Shown in pieces: positions 1 through 5,869 of a DNA stretch of 5,953 nucleotides (position 1 is the stretch's first letter; each line of letters starts with the position of its first letter). The DNA lies in contig JARBCG010000062.1 in the NCBI GenBank assembly GCA_028803175.1, forward strand, positions 1 to 5,953, written 5' to 3'. The position numbers and the translations under genes are program-made. Source of the DNA: Wolbachia sp. (GTDB lineage Bacteria; Pseudomonadota; Alphaproteobacteria; Rickettsiales; Anaplasmataceae). The notes beneath the pieces were generated by a model. The model saw only the letters and a program-made list of their open reading frames with translations, was not told the DNA's origin and searched no databases.

Positions 1-60
1 AATGATTTTAACATCGAGTTTTTAAACTCATAATCTACTTTACATGCGTTTTTTTTAACC

Positions 61-76
61 ACCAGCTTTAGCTGGT
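61..76. repeat. Palindromic core, ACCAGCT-TT-AGCTGGT
   Basis: A perfect 7-bp inverted repeat with a 2-base loop. The 25 bases at 63-87 match 5416-5440 after typA at 20 positions, and both fit one longer idealised palindrome around CAGCT/AGCTG with TTGATA-type outer arms. Here only one outer arm is kept (towards 87). It sits in the transposase frame at the point where the protein stops resembling IS982 transposases (after LVTNIKYN). It may be an inserted dispersed palindromic element. Confidence 0.5.
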
Positions 77-578
77 TGTATTTGATATTAGTTACAAGTT
101 TCAAATTGTAGTCAAGAAGCTCTTGAAAAAGCTCAATTTTCATGTATCCCTTATCTCCAAATAACAGGCCGATAATCCTCTTTGCCATAAGTTTCTCTTC
201 AAGCTTGGCACGGGTTTTCTGTCGTCCACATTGCCTTTTTCGGCACAACACTTTGAATTTATCCACTCTTGTTAATGACTATATGCAGCTTAAAACTAAA
301 AAACCAGCCTTTTGCTCTTTTGCCAAGTTCTGTAAGTTCTTTGAATACTTTTTTACTTGATATCCTTTTCGCTTTCTCGCAGAACCAATGTAATAGTAGC
401 ACTAAATACCATAAACTCTCTGTTTTAGAACGATTAATCTATCGTATGAAGACAATTTAGGAAACTCTGATCCATACAGAAATTTTAGGTAAAATAGATA
501 AAAAGCTTTATAAAACAGTATTATAGTAATGGCTTCAGGATGAGTAATTTCCGTTATTCTAGTAGGTTTTTTACTGTT

Positions 579-598
579 AGGTAGTAATAGGTAGTAAT
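579..598. repeat. 10-bp perfect tandem duplication inside transposase
   Basis: AGGTAGTAAT occurs twice back to back (579-588 and 589-598). On the minus strand this doubles the codons for LLP and moves the reading frame by ten bases, which explains the switch from the KLLPITT-stop frame to the LLPNSKK frame. Removing one copy restores a continuous reading through KLLPNSKKPTR. It looks like a replication-slippage mutation. Confidence 0.85.
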
Positions 599-619
599 TT
601 GTCTACACATTTTTCATCT

Positions 620-704
620 ACTATTTTGCAAAAATCATCTACAAAGCAAAATAATTCTATGATATTTTTTCTCTCTAGGATACCTCCCTAGTTTTTTTTA
701 CAAT
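620..704 (-). repeat. 5' end of IS982 element, inverted repeat of 5870-5953
   Basis: Read on the minus strand from 704, this stretch matches 5870-5953 on the plus strand with about six substitutions and one base less in an A-run, so roughly 92% identity over 84-85 bases. Both begin ATTGT plus an A-run, share TATCCTAGAGAGAAA, and run into TTATTTTGCTTT and GATGATTTTTGC of the transposase start. It is the 5' end of the same IS in the opposite orientation. Confidence 0.9.
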
Positions 705-1038
705 GTTGAGCTTCTTTTAGAAAAAGGAGTCAAGGTTAACTCCCAAGACAAGAAAGGTCAAACAGCATCGCATTTTGCTGCTTGTGCTAGTGATACTAAG
801 ATGGTTAAACTTCTTTTGAAAAAAGGAGCAAAAGCTAATATCAAGGATAACGATAACAATAAACCACCTTCTCTTTTCTCTTGCTCAGAACAAAGAAATA
901 ATTAATTTACTTAAAGATCTGCCACGCAGACGTCTTGCTGATGTGATGATTAGCAGCATTCAATCATCATACTTACCGCTCTCTGTATGCAGAGTTGTTA
1001 ATTCGCCGACAAGGTCATTTTCTATTAATCTGCTCTGA
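702..1038 (+). pseudogene. Ankyrin-repeat protein, 3' remnant, frameshifted
   Basis: In the frame starting at 702 the sequence reads NVELLLEKGVKVNSQDKKGQ, then TASHFAACASDTKMVKLLLK and KGAKANIKDNDNN: the tail of one ankyrin repeat and one complete repeat with the usual LLLxKGAxxN ending. That frame stops at 903-905. A further repeat continues one frame over from about 868 (LLFSLAQNKEIINLLKDL), so an indel near 860-867 broke the gene. The shifted frame then runs without a stop to 1036-1038, past the end of the convergent rnd gene at 960, so the tail beyond about 925 may not be original coding. There is no 5' end: the repeat is cut at the IS edge (701-704). Ankyrin proteins of endosymbionts are often secreted host-interaction factors, but nothing here shows the role of this one, and it is probably not functional. 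Confidence 0.8.
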
Positions 1039-2198
1039 ATTTTTGTCATGTTACTTGCAGACTTTGCTGCTGAAATTTCAAATTTTGAATCAGTGTTTAA
1101 AAATGATTTAATAGATTTACCGAAAAAATCATATCTCCATCCTTTAAATAATCTGTCTATCTGTCCAGATATTGATTTAATTAATTCATCTTTCGAGGCG
1201 ACTAACTTTCGCGATATGTTATTTTCTTTACATTTACTTTCTAAGAGTATTGATAATATATCAAATACAGACTGATCACAACTCTTTATTGAAATATTAT
1301 TTTGTTGTGTAAAGATTTTTTTATTTTTATTTAAAATACTCATAAATTCTAATAAGCACTCTTCTTTTTTATCCCTCATATTTACGCTCCTCATATTTTT
1401 TTCTAGGTCATCTAAAATTTCATCAACATCTACTACGTTTTTTTCAATCAAACCGCTTATGACAGAACTATCAATTATCCTATTACGGTTCACATTATAA
1501 CGTTGTGCTAAAGTTTCTTGCCACTCACTGAGTGCATTAACAGTCAAAATCATTTTTGGATTTGCTTCACAGTTAAATTTTATTCTTTTCCATGCGTCTT
1601 TTGGACTGTGGAGATATCTATTTATATCACCCATTGTTTTCATCTCTTCTTGAAACCAATCAACTCTTTCATTTTTTCCGAGTTCATCACGCAATATTTG
1701 ATATAGATCATACAAGTGGATCACATCATTTATAGCATAATCTACTTGATCTTCAGATAATGGTCGTTTCAACCAGTCTGAATTTTTAGCTTTCATTTTA
1801 TCTAAAACAACCCCCTTATATTGCTCTACCACTTTTGAATAACTAATAAAGTCGTGATAATAATTACAAAGCATAGCAGCAATCTGAGTATCAAAAATAG
1901 AAATGGGAATATTTTTTAATACAGTCAGTAAAGATTCCATATCTTGCCTACAGCTATGAAACACTTTAATTATTTCTTTATCCAGCATTATTTTTTTAAT
2001 TGGTGATAAATCAATTTCCGATGCTAATGCATCTACAATAAAACTTTTACTTCCGTAAGAAACCTGGATTAACGACAATTTTGGATAATAGGTTACATTA
2101 TTTCTGATAAATTCTGTATCAACTGCTATAAATTTTGGTTTCATTATTACGAGTTCTTCACATATTTCCTCTAGTTCTAAAGTTGTATTGATTAGCAT
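960..2198 (-). CDS. rnd: Ribonuclease D
   Basis: A 412-residue 3'-to-5' exoribonuclease of the DEDDy family, which in bacteria trims the 3' ends of tRNA precursors and other small RNAs in the cytoplasm. The exonuclease domain fills about residues 1-170. Exo I is VDTEF (D27, E29), followed by the family's typical YYPKLSLIQ stretch; Exo II is HSCRQDMESL (D86); Exo III is YAINDVIHLY (Y154, D158). All four acidic residues and the tyrosine are present, so it should be active. An HRDC-like helical region follows at about 205-285, including LSEWQETLAQRYNVNRNRII, then a less conserved helical tail that makes it a little longer than the roughly 375-residue E. coli enzyme. The ATG at 2196-2198 is chosen because the N-terminus then matches the family; there is no strong Shine-Dalgarno sequence. 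It lies 138 bases downstream of ccmA and converges on the ankyrin remnant, which overlaps its last codons. Confidence 0.95.
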   Translation of the reverse strand: MLINTTLELEEICEELVIMKPKFIAVDTEFIRNNVTYYPKLSLIQVSYGSKSFIVDALASEIDLSPIKKIMLDKEIIKVFHSCRQDMESLLTVLKNIPISIFDTQIAAMLCNYYHDFISYSKVVEQYKGVVLDKMKAKNSDWLKRPLSEDQVDYAINDVIHLYDLYQILRDELGKNERVDWFQEEMKTMGDINRYLHSPKDAWKRIKFNCEANPKMILTVNALSEWQETLAQRYNVNRNRIIDSSVISGLIEKNVVDVDEILDDLEKNMRSVNMRDKKEECLLEFMSILNKNKKIFTQQNNISIKSCDQSVFDILSILLESKCKENNISRKLVASKDELIKSISGQIDRLFKGWRYDFFGKSIKSFLNTDSKFEISAAKSASNMTKIQSRLIENDLVGELTTLHTESGKYDD

Positions 2199-2220
2199 AT
2201 ATTTTTCATTTCATGATTTA

Positions 2221-2248
2221 ATTTTACCACTCATATTAAACTTTACAA
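2221..2248 (-). promoter_or_regulatory. Probable sigma70-type promoter for rnd
   Basis: On the minus strand a TTGTAA -35 box (2243-2248) is followed after 16 bases by a TAAAAT -10 box (2221-2226). Transcription would start near 2214, about 15 bases before the rnd ATG. The match is moderate and chance matches are common in AT-rich DNA, but the position in the 138-base gap fits a separate rnd promoter. Confidence 0.4.
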
Positions 2249-2336
2249 CTAACGCAGTATGATAATACTAGGTTAACATTCTTATAGCATAAACCACTCC
2301 TTATTTATAGGAGGCTAAACTATAGAACGTGGAAGA

Positions 2337-2951
2337 TCAACTATAAAAATCACATATGTTGACTGTTGTAAAATCATAGAGTTGCCCTGTGGAGTTATGT
2401 CCTGTGATAATTACTATACCATTTTGTTCTGATCTTATCAAAATAAGGTTAAGCACCAGGTCATACGTTGCGCTATCGAGGTTGCAAAATGGCTCATCTA
2501 TTAGCCAAATCCACGCATTAGAAATTAAAAGGCGAGCAAGTGCAGTTCTTCTTTTCCATCCTGTAGAAAGTTCACTGTACCTAATATTTAATACAGGTTG
2601 TAATCGCAAACAACAAATAGCTGCTATAATTAACTCTTTTGTATTTCGTATTTCTGCCCAGAATTCTATATTTTCAATGACGGTTAGATTATCCTTAAAA
2701 GCGTTTTTATGCCCAATATATACCATCGCTGATGTATAGGATTTGCAGTCTTCATATATATCACTGCCACAGTATTTTATGCTACCTGACGCAGGTGGTA
2801 ACAATCCACACAAGCTTCTTATTAAGCTAGTTTTACCGCTACCATTCGGACCAGTAATTAAAATCCTCGACTTTGGCTCAGCTTTAAAGCTGAGATTTTT
2901 AAATAATGTTCTACTGTTACGAGTGCAGGATAAATTCTCACATTCAAGCAC
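2337..2951 (-). CDS. ccmA: Haem ABC exporter ATP-binding protein CcmA
   Basis: A 204-residue ABC ATPase of the CcmA type. With CcmB/CcmC it forms the inner-membrane complex that releases haem to the chaperone CcmE during system I cytochrome c maturation. Seen here: Walker A GPNGSGKTS (residues 34-42), the CcmA-style YIGHKNAFKDNLTVIENIEF region (78-97) in place of an ordinary Q-loop, signature LSTGWKRRTALARL (128-141), Walker B WLIDEP (149-154) with E153, D-loop NLDS (157-160) and switch histidine in ITGHN (182-186). Length and motifs are those of a complete protein. The start must be the GTG at 2949-2951, because an in-frame TAA lies two codons upstream; AGGAAAGGG upstream could serve as ribosome binding site. 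It lies three bases after the upstream orf and is probably translationally coupled to it. No ccmB is present in the window. Confidence 0.92.
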   Translation of the reverse strand: MLECENLSCTRNSRTLFKNLSFKAEPKSRILITGPNGSGKTSLIRSLCGLLPPASGSIKYCGSDIYEDCKSYTSAMVYIGHKNAFKDNLTVIENIEFWAEIRNTKELIIAAICCLRLQPVLNIRYSELSTGWKRRTALARLLISNAWIWLIDEPFCNLDSATYDLVLNLILIRSEQNGIVIITGHNSTGQLYDFTTVNICDFYS

Positions 2952-2954
2952 GCA

Positions 2955-3407
2955 TTATCTACCCTTTCCTTTATATTTACCCTGAGTTGATGCTTGTGCT
3001 TTAACACGTAGCTCCCAATAGCCTTTTTTACCGCCTTCCATATTTATCAATTGTGCCAAGCGTTTCATTAATTCCCCACCAAGCATAAACATTTTTGTCC
3101 ACTTACCTACCGGCTTTGCAATATCAACTATTTCTAGATCTTCTTTGTAAACTTGCTGGATTTTACCACTTTGATTTTGCTTTTCACGTAGCATTTCCTG
3201 GCGCTCTATCAGCTCTTTCTGTTTTTTTTCTTTATATCGCTCATTATCTTTTCTATTTTTTTCCCATTCCTCTATGAGAACTGTCCTGAAAAACAGTACT
3301 CTTCTGATATATTTTTTGTATATCCTTCTAAAAAAGAGAAGTGCCTTAATGACAGCAAAGAATGCTACGCTATATAGAATATATAGAATGATTTGTTCAA
3401 ATGACAT
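2955..3407 (-). CDS. Small membrane-anchored protein of unknown function
   Basis: A 150-residue protein I do not recognise by family. Residues 5-26 (IILYILYSVAFFAVIKALLF) form one clear hydrophobic segment and are followed by a positive cluster (RRIYKKYIRR), which suggests an N-terminal membrane anchor with the rest in the cytoplasm. Residues about 45-90 are highly charged, rich in K and E, and likely helical or coiled coil. A better-ordered part (about 90-137) follows, then a basic tail ending KYKGKGR. It is the first gene behind a strong promoter and is directly upstream of ccmA with a three-base gap, so the two are co-expressed. A role near the cytochrome c maturation machinery is possible, but the only evidence is adjacency. 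The ATG at 3405-3407 gives the hydrophobic anchor at the usual distance. The intact frame with this organisation makes a real gene very likely. Confidence 0.8.
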   Translation of the reverse strand: MSFEQIILYILYSVAFFAVIKALLFFRRIYKKYIRRVLFFRTVLIEEWEKNRKDNERYKEKKQKELIERQEMLREKQNQSGKIQQVYKEDLEIVDIAKPVGKWTKMFMLGGELMKRLAQLINMEGGKKGYWELRVKAQASTQGKYKGKGR

Positions 3408-3443
3408 TTTTTATACTTAGCCAATTATAAACTCCAACCTATC

Positions 3444-3472
3444 ATTATACCATAATTATAGAAATTTTGCAA
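3444..3472 (-). promoter_or_regulatory. Sigma70-type promoter for the orf-ccmA pair
   Basis: On the minus strand a TTGCAA -35 box (3467-3472) is separated by exactly 17 bases from a perfect TATAAT -10 box (3444-3449). Transcription would begin near 3437, giving a leader of about 30 bases before the ATG at 3407. This is the best promoter match in the window and lies in the 162-base gap shared with the divergent typA gene. Confidence 0.7.
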
Positions 3473-3547
3473 TTTTTTATACAAAAAAGATAGTACAAAA
3501 GCAACACTAGACTTATTTAAAATTTTCTATAAAATTAAACTTTATAT

Positions 3548-3565
3548 TATAATTATAATTATAAG
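3548..3565 (+). promoter_or_regulatory. Tandem TATAAT-like hexamers before typA
   Basis: TATAAT, TATAAT and TATAAG stand back to back (3548-3553, 3554-3559, 3560-3565), ending four bases before the typA ATG. If the first were the -10 box, the transcript would start about ten bases before the ATG, with almost no leader. No good -35 box is found at 16-18 bases upstream. They could equally be an AT-rich simple repeat. No Shine-Dalgarno sequence is visible between them and the start codon. Confidence 0.35.
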
Positions 3566-3569
3566 ATTT

Positions 3570-5399
3570 ATGATAACAGAATTTAAGTCAATCCGTAACA
3601 TCGCAATAATTGCACACGTTGACCATGGTAAAACTACTTTGCTTGACAATATGTTAAAACAAAGTGGTACGTTCCGTGAGAATCAAGAAATTCAAGAACG
3701 AGTAATGGATAGTGGTGATCAAGAGCGTGAACGTGGGATTACGATACTTGCAAAATGCACATCAATAATGTGGGGTGAAGAAAAAATTAACATTATTGAT
3801 ACACCAGGACACGCAGACTTTGGTGGAGAAGTGGAAAGAGTATTATGCATGGCAGATGGCGTGTTGTTACTTGTTGATTCTGCAGAAGGGCCAATGCCGC
3901 AAACTAAATTCGTGTTGTCAAAGGCGTTAAAAGCAAATTTAAAACCAATTGTAATAATTAATAAAGTTGATCGACCAGATAGCAGAATTGATGAAGTATT
4001 GAATGAAATATATGAACTATTTTTCAACTTAGATGCAACAAACGAGCAGCTAGATTTTCCTGTATTATATGCCTCAGGTAGAAATGGTTGGTGTGCTAAA
4101 GAACTTTCTGATGAAAGAAAAGATTTGTCACCATTATTTTCAACAATTATAGAGTATGTCAAACCAGCTAATTATGATCATGCACCATTTGCCATGCTGG
4201 TTACATTACTTGAGTCTGATAAATTCCTTGGAAGAATATTGACAGGAAAGATTTATCAAGGCATTGCAAGAGTTAATTCAGATCTTAAGGTACTTGATTT
4301 GGACGGCAAAATAATCGAGCGTGGAAGATTAACTAAATTACTCTCATTCTCTGGCTTAAAACGTATTCCAGTAGAAGAGGCTGTAGCTGGTGATATAATC
4401 GCAATTGCAGGGCTTGAGAAAGCTTCAGTTTCAGACACTATTGCAGTACCAGAAGTCACAACTGCAATTATTTCAACTCCAGTTGACCCTCCAACAATGG
4501 CAATTACTCTGAATGTAAATGATTCACCTTTTGCTGGACAGGAAGGTACAAAAGTTACTTCAACTGTGATCAAAGATCGTTTGTATGCAGAAGCAGAAAC
4601 GAATGTTGCAATTACTGTAATCTCAACACCAAACGGTGAAGCATTTGAAGTAGGAGGACGTGGTGAGTTACAGCTTGGAGTGTTAATTGAGAATATGAGA
4701 AGAGAAGGCTTTGAGCTTTCGGTTTCACGCCCTCGAGTGTTATTTAAAGAAGAAGGTGGAAAAAAACTTGAACCTATAGAAGAAGTAGTAATTGATATAG
4801 ACGATGAGCACAGCGGAATTGTCATGGAAAAACTCACCTTCCGTAAAGGTGAAATGATGGATATTAGGTCTTCTGGTAATGGTAGAACAAGATTGACATT
4901 TTTAGTGCCATCAAGGGGACTAATTGGTTATCAAGGAGAATTTTTAACTGATTCTCGAGGTACAGGGATAATCAATCGTTTATATCATAGTTATGCTCAA
5001 TATAAAGGTCCAATTTCTGGCAGACGAAACGGTGTTTTAATTTCTACCGATAAGGGCGAAGCAGTAGCCTATGCAATTTTCAATCTGCAAGACAGAGGAA
5101 TTATGTTTATCAAGCCACAGGATAAAGTATACGGCGGTATGATTGTTGGTCAGCATAGCCGTGATAATGATTTAGAAATAAATGTGCTCAAAGGTAAACA
5201 ATTAACAAATGTAAGAGCATCAGGTAGTGATGAAGCTATAAAACTTATTCCACCTAAAATCATGACATTGGAAGATATGATAGCGTACATAGACGATGAT
5301 GAATTAGTAGAAGTAACGCCGAAATCTATACGTTTACGTAAGAGATTCCTTGATCCTAATGAACGCAAGCGTGCAGGTAGAACAAAGAACAAAGAGTAA
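3570..5399 (+). CDS. typA: Translational GTPase TypA/BipA
   Basis: A 609-residue ribosome-associated GTPase of the EF-G/LepA superfamily, which binds 70S ribosomes and aids ribosome assembly and growth under stress such as cold. GTP-binding motifs are complete: G1 AHVDHGKT (residues 15-22), G2 RERGITI (53-59), G3 DTPGH (77-81), G4 NKVD (131-134) and a G5-like YASGRNGW (167-174). A beta-barrel domain II follows (about 200-300), then EF-G III-like and V-like domains (about 305-480, with GGRGELQLGVLIENMRREG and PSRGLIGYQGEF) and the TypA-specific C-terminal domain to the basic end (RLRKRFLDPNERKRAGRTK). Length is typical for the family. The ATG at 3570 is chosen because it puts the G1 motif at the standard distance; no ribosome binding site is seen. 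It is transcribed alone, divergent from the orf-ccmA pair and convergent with the coiled-coil remnant. Confidence 0.97.
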   Translation: MITEFKSIRNIAIIAHVDHGKTTLLDNMLKQSGTFRENQEIQERVMDSGDQERERGITILAKCTSIMWGEEKINIIDTPGHADFGGEVERVLCMADGVLLLVDSAEGPMPQTKFVLSKALKANLKPIVIINKVDRPDSRIDEVLNEIYELFFNLDATNEQLDFPVLYASGRNGWCAKELSDERKDLSPLFSTIIEYVKPANYDHAPFAMLVTLLESDKFLGRILTGKIYQGIARVNSDLKVLDLDGKIIERGRLTKLLSFSGLKRIPVEEAVAGDIIAIAGLEKASVSDTIAVPEVTTAIISTPVDPPTMAITLNVNDSPFAGQEGTKVTSTVIKDRLYAEAETNVAITVISTPNGEAFEVGGRGELQLGVLIENMRREGFELSVSRPRVLFKEEGGKKLEPIEEVVIDIDDEHSGIVMEKLTFRKGEMMDIRSSGNGRTRLTFLVPSRGLIGYQGEFLTDSRGTGIINRLYHSYAQYKGPISGRRNGVLISTDKGEAVAYAIFNLQDRGIMFIKPQDKVYGGMIVGQHSRDNDLEINVLKGKQLTNVRASGSDEAIKLIPPKIMTLEDMIAYIDDDELVEVTPKSIRLRKRFLDPNERKRAGRTKNKE

Positions 5400-5404
5400 G
5401 TTAA

Positions 5405-5438
5405 TCAATTATACCCAGCTAAAACTGGTTATAGTTGA
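5405..5438. repeat. Imperfect palindrome downstream of typA
   Basis: A 14-bp stem (5405-5418 with 5425-5438) contains one G-U wobble and one mismatch and closes a 6-base loop, CTAAAA. It lies six bases after the typA stop codon. There is no T-run after it on either strand, so it is not a classical intrinsic terminator, though it could protect the typA mRNA 3' end. Its central part and right arm match 63-87 in the left IS remnant (20 of 25 bases), which suggests a dispersed palindromic element. Confidence 0.6.
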
Positions 5439-5462
5439 TAAAAGCTACACTCTTGTAACATC

Positions 5463-5828
5463 TTAATGTTTACTATGTATTGCTTCTTCAACTTTAGGAT
5501 GTTGTAATACTAAAGAAGGTCTTCTCTGCTGCTGCTGTTTTGCATCTTGTTTTCCATAAGATGCAGTCCTACGTTTAAAACTACCAGTTCATTCTGTTAA
5601 TAGTCTATCAGAGTGAGATATTTCAAGTCTTGAACCAACTATTGATTCCCTTTCTTTTAAATTCCACCTTTGTGATTCTTGCAATTCAGCTACTATATTT
5701 TTCAATCGCAAAAACTCTTCTTTATCGATAGAGCTTTCTTTTTTACTGTTCAGTTCTAAACACTTATCCTCTAGAATCTTTTGTCTTTTTTGACATACTC
5801 CCACTTTATTAACGCCAAATATGGATTA
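5463..5828 (-). pseudogene. Coiled-coil protein, C-terminal remnant with internal stop
   Basis: On the minus strand a frame is open from just after an in-frame TAA (5826-5828) to a TGA (5589-5591), with a possible GTG start at 5802-5804. The same frame then continues uninterrupted for another 41 codons to a TAA at 5463-5465. The continuous reading suggests one gene split by a single nonsense mutation. The first part is charged and likely coiled coil (for example KRQKILEDKCLELNSKKE and EEFLRLKNIVAELQESQRW). The second part is basic and has a QQQQ run, ending EEAIHSKH. Upstream of 5828 the same frame contains a hydrophobic stretch (PYFPGFFAFF) before further stops, so the original protein may have been longer and membrane-bound. 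The IS copy at 5870 truncates whatever lay further upstream. I do not recognise the family. The 71-residue segment 5589-5804 could still be expressed. Confidence 0.5.
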
Positions 5829-5869
5829 GAAGAAAGCAAAAAAGCCAGGGAAATATGGTAAACTCTAAT

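Larger units (their letters stand above)
1..663 (-). pseudogene. IS982-family transposase, multiply frameshifted
   Basis: This is the remnant of the DDE transposase that would catalyse movement of the IS. Reading down the minus strand, conserved blocks appear in successive frames: ELFCFVDDFCKIVDEK (about 658-610), then KKPTRITEITHPEAIT with KLSSYDRLIVLKQRV (about 570-413), then a shifted block with FSAT (about 406), then KVFKELTELGKRAKGWFF with FKLHIVINKSG (about 348-262), then KGNVDDRKPVPSL (about 238-200), then GLLFGDKGYMKIELFQELL (about 170-115). Stops are at 577-579, 402-404, 353-355 and 259-261. The last converts a probable GEIQSV into G-stop-IQSV. The first catalytic aspartate seems to be lost (FSAT where the family has an IDST/IDAT-like motif), and some tens of residues seem to be deleted near 405-413. 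No start codon is evident near 663. IS982 is assigned from the order of the VDDFCK, SYxR, GWFFxFKLH, GNVDDR and GDKGY blocks; another DDE family is unlikely. Confidence 0.85.
1..704 (-). mobile_element. Decayed IS982-family insertion sequence, left copy, cut by window edge
   Basis: The minus strand from about 704 downward reads as a degraded IS982-type element. The outer edge is placed at 701-704 because the last 85 bases (620-704) match the start of a second copy at 5870-5953, and because ankyrin-repeat coding sequence starts at 702 on the other strand. The whole transposase N-terminal half and the central catalytic region are recognisable, in several frames. The 3' end of the element lies beyond position 1 or has been replaced, since the expected C-terminal glutamate region is not seen. 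No target-site duplication can be tested because the far end is missing. The element is almost certainly immobile. Confidence 0.8.

Noticed and set aside
16..29. GAGTTT-TT-AAACTC palindrome
   Set aside because: Short, AT-rich and without extension of the stem; such palindromes are expected by chance here.
142..460. Two plus-strand open frames (142-360 and 269-460)
   Set aside because: They lie antisense to clear IS982 transposase blocks on the minus strand and show no protein-like features of their own.
918..930. TCTGC-CAC-GCAGA hairpin as an rnd terminator
   Set aside because: Only a 5-bp stem with no T-run following on the minus strand, and it lies within ankyrin coding sequence.
1048..1706. 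Plus-strand open frames within rnd (1048-1275, 1518-1706)
   Set aside because: They are antisense to an intact RNase D gene with all catalytic residues, and have no start signals or recognisable motifs.
2389..3277. Plus-strand open frames opposite ccmA and the upstream orf
   Set aside because: They mirror intact minus-strand genes; their composition is explained as the complement of ABC-ATPase and charged helical coding sequence.
3467..3496. Plus-strand promoter for typA using TTGCAA (3467-3472) and TAGTAC (3491-3496)
   Set aside because: The -10 box matches only three of six consensus bases; the palindromic TTGCAA is better used by the minus-strand promoter.
3719..5392. Minus-strand open frames within typA (3719-4162, 4256-4837, 5150-5392)
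   Set aside because: Serine-rich antisense translations of a fully conserved TypA gene.
5405..5445. Intrinsic terminator for typA
   Set aside because: The hairpin is present, but it is followed by TAAAAGC with no T-run on either strand, so it is listed as a palindrome and not as a terminator.
5526..5538. GCT/CAG trinucleotide run as a microsatellite
   Set aside because: Only about four units, explained as a QQQQ stretch in the broken coiled-coil gene.
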